64,000 bases of DNA from Evernia prunastri. Its lineage: Eukaryota > Ascomycota > Lecanoromycetes > Lecanorales > Parmeliaceae. The translations under genes and the position numbers were made by a program. The notes under the pieces were generated by a model that was not told where the DNA came from, searched no databases, and saw only the letters and a program-made list of their open reading frames with translations. This document shows, piece after piece, positions 24,701 through 36,820 of the stretch (its first letter is position 1; the number at the start of each line of letters is the position of its first letter). The stretch lies in the NCBI GenBank assembly GCA_003184365.1, contig NKYR01000142.1, forward strand, positions 14,357 through 78,356, in the 5' to 3' direction.

Positions 24701-26873
24701 GCAACTGAATGCCGCCATTAAAATGTACGAGAAGGCCGTTGAATGCGACGGCAACTTCGATATAGCTCTTGCTAATTTAGCGAATGCGGTCAAAGATCAA
24801 GGTAAAGTCAGTGATGCAATTAAGTACTACAGGAGAGCTGTAACGTCGAATCCTGATTTCGCAGAGGCCGTTTGCGGCCTTGCGAACGCGCTGAACTCTG
24901 TCTGTAGTTGGCGTGGTCGCGGTGGTATCAATCATTTCATGAACAACAGAGACCGTTGGCATGTCGATGAGCGCGGCGACTTGTTCGACTCCAAAATGGC
25001 TTCCGTTCCGAGTTCTGGCTGGATTGAACGTGTCGTTGCAATCGTTGAGAAGCAATTATATGATGGTGAGGGTTGGGGTAAAGGTGTCCTTCAGAGCATC
25101 GGTATAGACACATTACTTCAACGGTTGAGCCCGGAAGGTGAAGCCCAGCACCAAAGAGGTCTCGGTAGTACTCTCGAGGATTGGGCTGGGAATCAATGGG
25201 AAGGCGCTAAAGTAGTACGACTCATCGAACGGGCCACGAAGGAGCAAATACGGCGAATCTATCGGTCTCAATATCTCGAACAACGGTCCATCCCCATCAG
25301 CCTTCGAATGCGTCCACAGCTACCCCCAGCTCTGGCCATTCCAAGCGCTCCGACTGTGCTCCCTTTCCATACGTTTACCTGCCCTTTATCTGCAAAGCAG
25401 ATCCGCAAGATATCTCAGCGCAACGGGTTACGGGTTTCGTGCTCCACACTACGGGCTCCCTGGCTCTCTGCTCAAGTGTATGAACCCCCTGCACCACCTA
25501 ACCCGTACCTCAACGTTGGTTACATATCCTCCGACTTTAACAATCATCCTTTGGCACATCTCATGCAATCAGTCTTCGGCTTTCACAACAAAGTTCGCGT
25601 CAAGGCCTTTTGCTACGCAACGACTGTCAGTGATGGCTCATTGCATCGTCAGCAGATTGAGCGGGAAGCCCCAGTTTTTTACGATGCCTCTTCCTGGTCG
25701 ATTGATCGAGTAGTAAATCAGGTCGTCGCGGACGGTATTCACATCCTCATTAATCTTAACGGGTATACTCGAGGCGCCAGGAACGAGGTATTTGCAGCGC
25801 GTCCAGCTCCTATACAGATGTCCTTCATGGGCTTTGCAGGTACTCTGGGCGCCGAATGGTGCGATTATCTGCTTGCGGACAAAATTGCAGTCCCCCCTCA
25901 AACGCTCAGGCCATGGCGAGGAAACGTGGACATGATGGATCAGACTCAGGATGGCAATAACGAAGATGATCATGATGACTGGGTTTATGGTGAGAACATC
26001 ATTTTTACAAGGGACACCTTCTTTTGTTGTGATCATAGACAAAGCGCTCCAGATGCTCAAGAGCCGCAGCGCAGCTGGCCGGAAGAACAGCGACGGCGGT
26101 GGAAGATGCGCAAGGACTTGTTTCCGGCTTTATCGGATGATGCTGTTATCTTCGGCAACTTCAATCAGCTTTACAAGGTTTGCGGGTCCTCCGTCTGGTA
26201 CCGAGTCTGCATTTCACTGATTCCTATCGATTTCTAGATTGATCCTACTACATTCAGAACATGGCTACGCATCCTGTCTCGAACACCAAAGGCCGTATTA
26301 TGGCTATTGAGATTTCCTGATCTTGGTGAAGAAAATCTCAGAGAAACAGCGTTGCGCTGGGTCGGCGCCGAGGTCGCGTCTCGGATTATTTTCACAGACG
26401 TTGCGCCAAAGCATCAGCATATCTCGAGAGCCCGTGTCTGCGATCTTTTCCTGGACACACCGGAATGCAATGCCCATACCACCGCAGCGGATGTACTCTG
26501 GTCAGGTACACCATTGCTGACGCTGCCGAGGTATGAATATAAAATGTGCTCGAGGATGGCTGCTTCAATCCTTAGGGGAGCGCTGCCGAAGGACGCTGAA
26601 GGCGACAGAGCGGCAGAGGATATGATTGCTGATAGTGACGAGGCTTATGAGGAGCAAGGAGTGGAGCTTGGTGGTGACCTTGTGTACCCGATGGAGGACG
26701 GGAAGCAGGGAATGGGTCAAGGTAGATTGATGGAGCTTAGGAAGCTACTGTATGAGAGTCGTCGGACTAGCCCGCTCTTTGATACCCGACGCTGGGTTCG
26801 AGATTTGGAATGTGCGTATTCAGAAGCGTGGCGCAAATGGGTCGCTGGAGAAGGCGGGGACATATGGCTATAA
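21795..26873 (+). CDS. Fungal O-GlcNAc transferase-like protein (TPR plus OGT C-terminal domain)
   Basis: Two exons (21795-26177, 26238-26873) encode 1672 residues. ATG 21795 (MFSEVAHQQQQHHF) is the first ATG in frame. Residues 1-560 are Gln/Ser/Pro/His-rich and low-complexity. TPR units occupy about 590-700 (MKWYLKALQRDPNNVEAMSN) and about 940-1030 (AHLYTNLGSLFKDIGQLNAA, ALANLANAVKDQGKVSDAIK). The glycosyltransferase-41 region follows (YISSDFNNHPLAHLMQS with His about 1251, LINLNGYTRGARNEVFAARP, PAPIQMSFMGFAGTLGAEWC). The second half has FGNFNQLYKIDPTTFRTW, where Lys about 1461 aligns with the human OGT UDP-binding lysine, and LDTPECNAHTTAADVLWSG. The 60-nt intron falls exactly after that lysine codon. 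The family transfers GlcNAc to Ser/Thr of intracellular proteins. Activity and substrates in fungi are uncertain. Confidence 0.9.
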
Positions 26874-27780
26874 TGATGGGTTTTGTTATTCGAACATGTA
26901 CGATTTTACGATTACAAGGTAGGAAATCTGGAATAGCGAAGGAGCAAGAGGAGGAAATTTTCAACGTTGGGTAATTGGATACGGTACTTATGATGGCATA
27001 TTGCATAGCGCTGGGGACATTCTGGACATGTCATTACCTTCTCAAGGACCTGGTGGCTCACGGGCTTTTGGCGATGGAGCCAGATGTTCGGGATATTGGA
27101 GGTAGAACAAAGATGGAAGGGGGATATGCAGTGGGTTTTACGCCCTGTTTTCCATCCGTGATTGAATTTTGCAAGCAAAGGCGCCTTTTCTCTTATGCCT
27201 CCGACCGCAAGACGCCGCAATGCCACATTTGCCCGACTCCGAGACACAAGGTTTGTGATGCATAAGACCTCCAACTGCAGCTCGTTTCCGCCCAAGTCAA
27301 GGTTAAGGAATGGAACTTTTCAGGCTATACGATCCCTCTCTCGAGGCGTGTGAAGCATGAGCTCAACTCGCAACCTTTTTTTAACTTCACCTACGCATCC
27401 CCCAATCGGCAGCATTTTGACAGAGCGAAGCGGTCTTGTCAGAGCATTTCACGAGCAGAAATAACCTTCGTAGAGAGGATATTGGTCTGACGTTATTCAG
27501 GGCTTCACTCGCGACATGTAAACTATGATGGGATCGAGTAGGGAAAGGAAGGTTAGATTGTTGGGGAAATGGTGGCAATGATGGGATGAACGTAGGTAAG
27601 GCTAAACGCAATCGGGTAGCAGATTATCGAGGGGGGAGAATTCGAATGAAGGTGAAGGTAATTGCCTGTGATGGACATTAGATGGTCTATGTAGGCTTCT
27701 GGATAGGCTGGTATAAATGGCATTATACTGATATGGTTGTTTTGATGATGGTTGTTATTGCTATTACTATTATTATTCTT

Positions 27781-27811
<31 letters not shown>

Positions 27812-27898
27812 TTAATTTTATTATTATTATCATTAGAGGTTGGTAGGTGGCATTGATGATGATGATGATGATAATGATAATGATTGAACGAGCAAATG

Positions 27899-27930
27899 CC
27901 TAAGGTACCTATCTACCCACCTACCTTAGG
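27899..27930. repeat. Inverted repeat CCTAAGGTA / TACCTTAGG
   Basis: Nine-base arms at 27899-27907 and 27922-27930 flank a CT-rich loop. Related AGGTA/TACCT words recur in several other intergenic parts of this window. Confidence 0.55.
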
Positions 27931-30900
27931 TACTAAATCATACTCACTTTCCGTCATGAGAAGGATAAGGTATATATCTAATGTATGTGATGTACGTGTG
28001 TGCGCATTTATATGTAAGATTACGGTACTCGATCCTTTAACAAGGATCATCAAGTAGAGTCGGTTCTTTTTGTCCTTGAAAATCATAACATGATTATAAT
28101 CAATCATATTCATAACTTTACTAACTCTCTATCTTTTCTCCATCATTCTACTGCAAACGAGAGAGAGTTTGCAGAGCAAATTCCAAATAAATTCCAAATA
28201 CTTGAGCTTTGACCTGGCCAAGGTACTTTACTAGTACTTACACATACTCTACACATACGCATACCTTACCTTACCTTACCTTACTCTACACACTGACCCT
28301 GGCTACCTCAACCTTGCCTTAAGGATAAATGATAAATTTATTCATCAATAGGGCCGCTAATTATAATTATAATTATAATAATAATAATAATAATAAAGCG
28401 CCTAAACCTTCAAAGTCTTTTGTAAATCTTTCCCACTCTTTCTCAGGAGTCAGACACCGAGACAACAGATCTCGTCTATCTTGCGCACTTTTTAAATGCC
28501 GATGCACATGTATCCCAGAATTAATAATACTTCACTGCCGTGCCAAGCAATCCAACTCCTACCTCCCTACTTTACCTTCTTCTTCTTCTTCTTCTTCTTC
28601 TCTTCCCACCCCCCCTCCCTTTCCCTTTCTTTCCTTCCTCGTTCCTTTTCCTCTTCCTAAATTTGCTTTATTACACGATGCAAACCACAAATGTCACAAT
28701 TCGGCAATCGCTAAAAAAACGCGCATCGAGTTTAGCCTAGACGCGTCATGAAGCCATGGATGATGTCAAATAATACAATCATAAGGAATCAAATGTTGCT
28801 CGTCGACGGCGGCCGTTGGAGAAGTTGCTAAAATGTGTCAAAAAAGAAAAGGAGAATTAGTGACGGGAAAAAGAGGAACAAGTCATCGGTCGATCCCTCC
28901 GGACTATCTCGCTAATTTGAAGCTTGACTTTGACCTACCAACCCACCTAGTAAGGTAGTACTAGTATCATACATATTACATGGTAGTAGGTACGGATGAC
29001 CAGCACTGGCATTATTTTTGAAAGAAAGACCCTCAGACCACCCGCGTGTTAGCGGCCTCGTAGGTTGCAACCGGTCCCAACCTTATTGTGTATGCACTCT
29101 CCGCTCCCCATTACCTATTATTATTTTGTCCTGGAAATCGGAGACGGCAGACCTGGATGCTGGCAACAGCCAGCAGGAACGCCGCCGGCGACACTGCAGG
29201 GAACGATACCGCAAGCAGACAAATGAAGCGAGCCGGGTCTCTGTGTTCTAGACTGCGAAAGCCATCATCTCACCTACCGTACTACCGTATCCTTCTCGCG
29301 CAACGGTTCAGCGGCAAGCCAACTGTCAGGTGAAATAAATAATGCGCATGACGAATGGACCATGTACTAACTGGACCGCAAAACATGCGTGCGATCTCCA
29401 ATTACCCACCCTTGGCGATCTGTCGAGGCTCAGAATCCGAATTTCAGATGCATGGTGCTTCTCCATATGGCACGCTCGCGAGTAGTGTTTCAGGTATCCT
29501 TGCACTTGCGCCAGAGCTGCAAACCCACTCTACTGTTGGCCCGATCTCCTCCATGGACCATGACGCTCAACGGGTGTCTTGATACTTTCAACGTGTATCG
29601 TAACACATTCTAGGAGCCTCAGGCTTTCTGTATGGAAAGAGAAGGGCCGAGATCCACTTCTACGAATGAAGGTGACCGTTGGATGTCCGAGTGCGCCACG
29701 ATTACCTTATGGAGCTGAAGCGTCAGTGGTTCAAGGCGCGACTCCCGGAGGATTTGCTTGATTGGGTTGACGACAGGAATGATCTGCACAACGTTTTTCG
29801 GTCCCGATTCCCACGAAACCCTGCCAGATGAGATCCTAGCGTCTACCATGTCGCAACGTTTGGTTCATGGGTACGTGGACTGCCGTCATGCTGCATATAC
29901 ACTAATGCACGGGGAGTCGGACTGAGGCTTATCGCCCCTCGCTCCTACTCGGTCGACTCCAGGTGCATGAATACGGCCGCAGGTCCCGCGGGTAGGTACT
30001 TTACGTGTCCCGAGAACGCGAGAGAGAGGAGTGGAGACTAGAGAGCGATTAAGAGCCCCAAAGCCTTAATTGAGGTGATTTTCTTTCTAGGGGGCTTTGA
30101 TGGACGAAGTAGATTATTGCTAGATGCCCCTTCCTCAAGATGCAAGTACGTAATTGAATTGAGATTTGTTTAAGGAGTGAAGAAAGATGACTTGTGGATT
30201 GATGACTTGGGGCGGGGGTAAAAGGGGCAGCTACAGCGTACCGTAAGGTGAAAAAAGAATTTTAAAACTGACCCCTGGAACCGTTATTTGAATATGACGA
30301 CAGGATACAACGGCAAAATTGTTTTGGTAGGCGAGTTTTCTGCAGTAACCAGCGCTAGTGGATGGCGTCGTGTCAAAAAGTCTAGACCCTCAAGAATTGG
30401 TCCGGGAATTCTGCGATGCGGTGCCAAGTCCCAAACGCCCGTGCATGACATTGACAGATGGTGGTACTGTAGTAATAAGTACCTAGGTAGGTAGGTAGGT
30501 AGGTAGGTAGGTATGTATGTATACTACTGCTCGGTACTGCTACTACTCGGTACTGCTACTGCGTGGCTGCAACTGTTATGGTGCCTGTGCCTGTGGTATC
30601 TAATCACACCTATATACACCCTTGGTTTGGTTTGGTTTGGTTAGGTTTAGTAACCCTTGGTGTGTGTGTGTGTGTGCGAGAATGATGAATAATGGTAGAT
30701 AGAGTTGGTGAAGCGTAAATAAGGCTCAAACTATTTCTGGTACTGATACACTACCTACTTACCTATAATTCTTAATTCCTTATTGTTCGGATTTCAGACG
30801 CCTTGCGGCTGGCTGATCTTCAGATGTGCACTATATCCGGTGTAGCATGCAATTCTATTCGCCCATTCGCAAGCTGTCATCCCACATTTGGACTTACGCA

Positions 30901-30942
30901 TTACGCACCACTTTGCCCAAGAGGCTTGCGGGCTTTATTACA

Positions 30943-31015
30943 CCCTCGACTTAAAAACCGCGTAAACTCAGCGTGATTATTACATGGAATGTTATTTCAG
31001 GATTGATGAATAGAG

Positions 31016-31092
<77 letters not shown>

Positions 31093-31208
31093 GATGGAGC
31101 AGCCCAACCACGGTTCAAGGGAAGGAAGGTAAAGNCCCTCGACTTAAAAACCGCGTAAACTCAGCGTGATTATTACATGGAATGTTATTTCAGGATTGAT
31201 GAATAGAG

Positions 31209-31283
<75 letters not shown>

Positions 31284-31325
31284 GATGGAGCAGCCCAACC
31301 ACGGTTCAAGGGAAGGAAGGTAAAG
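30943..31325 (+). repeat. Near-identical 190-bp tandem duplication across a single N (assembly join)
   Basis: Bases 30943-31134 (192 nt) recur as 31136-31325 (190 nt), differing only by one GA unit in the central (GA)n tract. The copies are separated by the single N at 31135. This is what results when two contigs ending in the same microsatellite are placed end to end instead of merged. Confidence 0.85.
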
Positions 31326-32521
31326 TGCAAGTTAGGCAGCATCATGAATGATGATAAGTAGGAGGAATAAATTGAAAAGACACGTGAAATGTGTGTGAGT
31401 ACTTTTTATCTCATTATTAAGTATGAGTATGATGATTGATGATTATAATTATTCTGGTTGTACAGTATTAATATTAATATTAATATTAATATTTATCTTT
31501 AACTTACTTATATTTATTAATCACACATCCATCATCATCCATCGACCATCATCCATCTTTCACCATTCCCCCCAATCAGCCACCTTTCATCCTAACCGAC
31601 CTGCTGGAACTTTTTTGCTCCTCCTTCTAATTAGACTGGACTTTTGGTTTGTGGTTTTTTTGGTTTCTGGTTTTTGCATCATTCTTCCTAAATCTTCCAT
31701 TTTCCATTTCCAATTTTCTCTCTCCCTTTCTCTCTCCCTCCCCCTCTCTTCCCTCTCCTTCTCTCTCCCCCCTTCCCTTCCTTGCACTCCCCCCACCCCT
31801 GTCAGACAGCCATCATTTATATTACTATCTCGTTCGATTGATAATTCGGAGACTTACCGTTTCATTACCACGTATTCCAGCAGATTGAGATCTATCTAGT
31901 CACTTAGCTCCCATTCTCCGGACACACCCTACCCTTGCACTCCATCCCCACTGTCCCACAAAACACACTGGAACCCAAAAAGACAAGCAACCTCCCAAAT
32001 TAGCATCGTCGACAAGCCATTCAAGCCATCGACCAGCGCCTCTTTCATTCTTTCCCCAACTCGACCACTGTCAACCACACGCTTGTCCACTTTTTCTCTC
32101 CCTTCTCACTGCTCTTGCCTTTTTGGCCAAGTTCCAGCCATTGGTGGGAAAACGCTCAAACTCGAGCGTTGCGAGCTCCAGCCAAGGAATCAAAAATCCG
32201 TGTACCATACGTACCATACCTTAACTTCCTTCCCCCGCTACTTGCTCGGCATGAGACATGTTACAGGCCCGACCCATATCGTTACAACTGTGGCACTTTT
32301 CCTTCTCTTGTTCCCCCAAAAAGTCTGTATAAAGTGTATTCATATACTGCATTTAATATTCCGCCATCCCCACATCCTCTACTCTGCAAACGATTTCACG
32401 TCCAAGCGCACTGTCGTCATTGGCGGTTACAGTCATTGCTTCTCAACGGCTATGTATGTCCTTCCGTCTACATCCCTAGCTTTTGACCTGCTAATGAATT
32501 ATCTAGCAGCTCTGCTCTTTT

Positions 32522-33778
32522 ATGACCATGACCATGGGCGCCAAACGAGGACCTTGGTCGCAGCATGAAGATCGATCGCTCTTAGATCTGGTTCAATCTC
32601 AAGGTGCTCACAATTGGGTGAGGATATCGCAATTCATCAGGACCAGGTCACCCAAGCAGTGCAGAGAGCGATATCATCAGAATCTCAAACCTAGCCTACG
32701 TCATGAACCAATATCGCCAGAGGAAGGCGAAATAATTGAACGTCTGGTGTCAGAAATGGGCAAGCGGTGGGCAGAGATCGCACGTCGTCTTCCAGGCCGT
32801 AGCGACAACGCCGTCAAGAACTGGTGGAATGGTGGCATGAATCGTCGACGTCGCATCGTTGTACGGCGTGAGGGAAGCGTCCGTGGCGGCCTGGAGTTTG
32901 ATGAAAACGTTGAGCCTTTGTCGTTCGCCCGACCGGCCCCTGTACCCTCACATCCAGGAGATCGACACATCTTAGTGCCAACGTCTAGAAGGAGGATTGA
33001 ACCGCCTCTAATTTCGCCTGTCCACTCTGAGGTGTCTATGCCTGATTCTCTCGGTGAGGCTCCATCTCTGGTATCTGACTCGAGCTCCCATCTCTCAATG
33101 TCTTCGCCAAATGCTGTCGCCCATCCTCACCGTTATCTTCCTCCCCCGGAGACACCGCAGTCTGATCATTGGCGATCGAGCTTGCACAACACTGCTGGTA
33201 CAAATCTCTATCCTAAACGAATCTTGACAGCTCCTGACCACTCACCGACAGTATGGAGCCACAACGAGGTTCCCAAATCACCAGCCAATCCTCCCGCATC
33301 ATATCAAAGACTCCAACAGTTTGCCGAGGTCGCGGCGAGGACAGGCCCTGTTGCTAGCTCTGTTGTCCAGCCCATGCAGCGGCCTCCCTACCCTCTTCCG
33401 TCTTTCAGAAATCTGGTCGACCACGCAGAAGGACCAATATTTTCCTCGCATGAAGCCTCGAGACCGACGACGGTAGCTGTCCCTTTGCTCCATCCACCCA
33501 CAAATCGCCAGCCTGCAAGCACTGCGCCACAACCAGTCTCCCACCTTTCTGAATCTCTAAGCACTCCACACTCTCACTATTCAAATTCTTCACCCGCGAG
33601 GTCGACAATGCTGGAAGCTGCCTATGGATCTGGCCCTCTTTCTGCCAGCCTTTCACCACATTTTCGGGTTGAATCGTCAGATGGGTCAAATTATAGAAAA
33701 AGGTCCGCAGCTGATGCTGGACTCTCTCCACCGTCACCAGAGAAAAAGAAAATGACCCTGTCTTCCATTCTCCATTAG
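32522..33778 (+). CDS. flbD: R2R3 Myb transcription factor, FlbD type
   Basis: A single-exon frame of 418 residues from ATG 32522. Two further in-frame ATGs (32528, 32534) follow at once, so the exact start is uncertain by four residues. Two Myb repeats fill residues about 8-110: KRGPWSQHEDRSLLDLVQSQ, HNWVRISQFI, RSPKQCRERYHQNLKPSL, then ISPEEGEIIERLVSEMGKRW and GRSDNAVKNWWNGGMNRR. This closely matches Aspergillus FlbD and Neurospora RCA-1. The rest is Ser/Pro-rich, ending in a small conserved-looking tail (SPEKKKMTLSSILH). FlbD is a nuclear factor acting in the start of conidiation and sexual development. The long CT-rich leader suggests a regulated promoter. Confidence 0.9.
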   Translation: MTMTMGAKRGPWSQHEDRSLLDLVQSQGAHNWVRISQFIRTRSPKQCRERYHQNLKPSLRHEPISPEEGEIIERLVSEMGKRWAEIARRLPGRSDNAVKNWWNGGMNRRRRIVVRREGSVRGGLEFDENVEPLSFARPAPVPSHPGDRHILVPTSRRRIEPPLISPVHSEVSMPDSLGEAPSLVSDSSSHLSMSSPNAVAHPHRYLPPPETPQSDHWRSSLHNTAGTNLYPKRILTAPDHSPTVWSHNEVPKSPANPPASYQRLQQFAEVAARTGPVASSVVQPMQRPPYPLPSFRNLVDHAEGPIFSSHEASRPTTVAVPLLHPPTNRQPASTAPQPVSHLSESLSTPHSHYSNSSPARSTMLEAAYGSGPLSASLSPHFRVESSDGSNYRKRSAADAGLSPPSPEKKKMTLSSILH

Positions 33779-35316
33779 GTTGGGCAGAGGTGATTTCTAG
33801 AACAAATGCCATCGGGTCAAGAAAACAGCAATGGTCACGTCTCTATGGATGGAGCTCAACGTTTGCGCACGGTGAAGTACCCTTACAGATGCCAAGGGTC
33901 TCGTTTTTTGGAAGGCTCGCCACCCGACCACAGCCACAACCTTGCTTCAATTCTTGGGCCAACCAGACGCGCACTTTTGAAAAGGCCAAGCACGGCGTCT
34001 AAGCCGTTCGGCCGGCTTTCGATTTTTCAGACACCCAGAAGCTTTCGCACCAATTCGTGTTAGGAAGTGATGTAGGCTTGCTCCACAATCAATACTTGGA
34101 TGCCTATTGTAGGCGAAGGTGCTTCGGTGGTCATCAACAGGTCCAGTGCCCAAGCCGTCGGTTCCTCGATGGTCTTACAACCTCGAGGCACTTCTGGACC
34201 ACTTGGAGTCTTGGATTATCCTCTTTTTTCCTCCGCCGGGCCTTCCGCAAGCTTTACACATGATCCAAGAACAGCATTCTGAACCAATTTGACTACGAGT
34301 CAACGAAACATAGATCGAGCCTGCTCAAATCGTACCAAGCCCACGCGAGTCTTGGCTAGGCATCAACATCTTGCTTTGAGTCAGTGCACAGACGACACAT
34401 AAGAGAAGTGATTTCCGTAAGATTAAATGCAACGGGAGTTGCCTGTGTATGGTATTGAAAAACGGCATGTACATTATGAGTGAGGCGGAATGTATGATTA
34501 TGAATGGAGTAACATCGGAACTTCCGACAAAATAATACTATGGGTCCCATCAATTTGATACTTGTGTGACCATTGGGCAAAAATTTCCGCCGATTAGCAG
34601 TGTACGTAGTGTAAGTTTCAAGGTGAGAGAGAGTAAGTTTGCCAAGGTACCTACTTAAGGTACTTGATTGACCTTTTCAGTCCTACCTCTCCCGCATTGC
34701 GGTACTAGACATGCAGCTGGGGGTAAAGCGTAAAAGACCGGCCTTGGCAGAGGTAGCATTAGACCTTAATGTGCTAGATGGTGCTTTTTTTCCAACATAA
34801 ATGGAACAGTAATTCTGCTGCCTGTACACCTATATCTCGGGGTACCCATCAACAAGTTCTCGTACCCAAGGTAACACCAGGCTACCTTAAAGGGGCATGC
34901 GGCTAGCTGCGTAGCTGCCACTTGCCGGCGCTAATTAACGCATCGCTGCCGCTGTTGTATTACTTTACAATACTCTACTTTACTTTACTCTACTTACCTA
35001 CCTTACTTACTCTACCTGAGCACGTAGTGGGGTTTCAAAATCGAATGAAAAGTTTTCATGCCACCTACGAACAAGGAACATAGTCAACTAAGCTCGAAGT
35101 CTTCACACCCTCCGACGCTTTGATGGTGCTATATCCAAGTCATATTCTTCATCATTATCGTCATCCTCGTGTTAAGTCCATCCGGCTGTGGTCGTTGCCA
35201 ATATCATTCTCTGCGTCTTTGCGCTTCATGTTTCTGGCCTTCTTCCTGCTTTCGGGATCTTGCACGCCTAGGAACATCATCAGCACCTCCACGACGTCAT
35301 CCATCTACCATCCATA
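33779..35316. other. Intergenic between convergent flbD and Myb/SANT gene
   Basis: About 1.5 kb. Repeated AGGTAC/TACCT words occur near 34640-34665 and 34860-34890, and a (TACTT)-like tract near 34965-35010. The frame at 33806-34063 has no recognisable protein character. Confidence 0.45.
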
Positions 35317-36820
35317 CTAACCCGTGATCATTCGATCAGGTGTCTTGATCTTTCTTTCGTCAATGTTGGTGAAACTCCGACCACTTCGGTTCCAATAACT
35401 GGATGAAATGGAATATTAGAAGGATGAACATATAATATCTTTGCTAGAAGGGCTTACTTCTTCACCGCCGTCCATGTCCGGTCAATGGAATAGCGCCTGC
35501 TCAAGCGCCTGGAAATGACCTTCCACCTCTCCTCTGTTGAAGCGTGGGTGCTCTCCGATATGACTTCTAACATTAGGGTCTTCACTCGCGCTTTCTCATG
35601 CTCTCCCCAGCTCCGTGAATCTTTCTTGGCAGAGGGCTGCTGAGACAATTTGGCTTTTCCCACCGCCGCGCGTTTGTGACCAAACTCGAGGCCGTGACGC
35701 TGGTGTTGCAGGCTTCCTAGAAGGTGGAGCTTTCCCTGCGGGTGCGGTTGGATTCGCCCCCTCGGAATATCGAATGGTGAGTCCGCAAGATCCAAGCATA
35801 AAGGGGGTGTACCTTTGGTAGGCGACTGAAGAGTGGGCATACGTGCTAGGATTTGGAAATTCTTCTGCAGTCTTGCGTTGGCTCGCAGTCGTGGGATGTT
35901 GTAGCGCTTTCGAGATTCTAGCAAAGAAGATTGGGCTATCGCGCAATGCGCATGCTGAACAGCAGTTACAGAGCTCTGATTATCAATCATTGATGGCTCG
36001 TTCAAATATCCTAAGTACTCATTGTGATCGACTTGGGTCGGGGAACGTGGCAGCAAACCCTGCTCCCGTCCAGGTACAAACCCATTCCAAAACGTGGGAG
36101 GGAGGGGCCAAAGTGATTGAGGTGATTGAAGATTTGGCGTCTCGTCCTCAACGAAATCTTCATCTTTCTTCCCACCGTTGAAAGCTTCTTTACCTCCGAT
36201 CTCTTCGATTGATCTCTTTATTCCGCTGTCCTCGAGAAACTCATCATGCTCAGTCTGCTCTTCGACAACATCTTCCTCCCCAGTCTGCTCCTCGAAAGCT
36301 TCCTCAACCTCGATGTCATCCTCGAGAACTTCTTCATCCCCTGCACCCTGCACATGGGCGCCTATGAATGAATCACTAATTTTGCAGTAAAACTCGAGTA
36401 CGGATGGTCCAGCACCCATGAAACACCGGCAGCCTGGAATTCTGAGTAGACAAAGCGGGTCGATGCTTGCTTCCGTGGTTGTAGAGCATAGGGCATGCGG
36501 GCGTTTTTCATCTGACAGTAAACGCAGACAGGGTCACATTTCTTTCCCAAGCTAGTACAAGAGCATTCTTCTTCGAATGTTGGCCATGTGTCTTCGAAGT
36601 TCTGCTTCATTTTTAGCTTGAAGCAATATTGCATCGCAATGTCTGAGGATATGGCACATACCGGCTAGAAGCCATCAACTAGTCTGGACGCTTGCTCTTC
36701 TTCGATCAACTGTTCACAAAGTACAGCTCGTGTGTTGCGCTCTGCCAGCTCGTAGTCGATGGGTTTGCCTTGTTTGCGCATGTCGTCGATCATTCCCCTG
36801 AGTATTGCGGATGGCTTCAT
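35317..36820 (-). CDS. Myb/SANT-like DNA-binding domain protein
   Basis: A hand-built model has exons 36820-36680, 36601-36427, 36361-35458 and 35398-35317, 433 residues if the first intron is as drawn. Later introns are clear: 65 nt (GTGTTT to ATAG) and 59 nt (GTAAGC to CCAG). Exon 1 (MKPSAILRGMIDD, DYELAERNTRAVLCEQLIEE) is helical and acidic. Exon 2 has a Cys cluster (CSCTSLGKKCDPVCVYC). Exon 3 opens with a Glu-rich stretch. The C-terminus is a SANT/Myb-like helix set (RSWGEHEKARVKTLMLEVIS, RWKVISRRLSRRYSIDRTWT) completed in exon 4 (AVKNYWNRSGR). It is probably nuclear. At exon 1 the canonical GTATGT donor (36661) lies just after an in-frame TAG (36665-36667). The model therefore uses a weak GTTGAT donor at 36679. 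Confidence 0.65.

Larger units (their letters stand above)
26874..32521. other. Gene-poor 5.6 kb region with microsatellites; leader of flbD at its right end
   Basis: No convincing gene is seen on either strand. The region holds dense simple repeats: (CTT)n 27776-27810, (GAT)n about 27854-27886, (TTACC)n 28261-28285, (AAT)n about 28359-28398, (CTT)n about 28576-28603, (TAGG)n 30483-30521, (GGTTT)n about 30623-30650, (TG)n about 30659-30676, (GA)n 31012-31094 and 31205-31285, (TTAATA)n about 31467-31492. A CT-rich tract at about 31718-31790 probably marks the flbD promoter or transcription start zone. Such long upstream spaces are usual for fungal developmental regulators. Confidence 0.55.

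Noticed and set aside
26912..27295. 127-codon minus-strand frame downstream of the OGT-like gene
   Set aside because: No motif, low-complexity end (poly-Leu), in a region otherwise without genes.
28329..28751. Open frame over microsatellites (poly-Asn, poly-Ser)
   Set aside because: Its length comes from (AAT)n and (CTT)n repeats, which are open in several frames.
30623..30650. (GGTTT)n tract as a possible telomeric repeat
   Set aside because: The unit is not TTAGGG, the tract is short, and it lies inside an ordinary gene-bearing region.
31423..31899. 158-codon frame in the CT-rich region upstream of flbD
   Set aside because: Explained by repeat composition. The region looks like a promoter/leader.
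32083..32568. 161-codon frame overlapping the flbD start
   Set aside because: Lies in the flbD leader, no family features. At most it contributes upstream ORFs.
33806..34063. 85-codon frame just after flbD
   Set aside because: No family resemblance and no clear splice link to flbD, which already has a natural stop.
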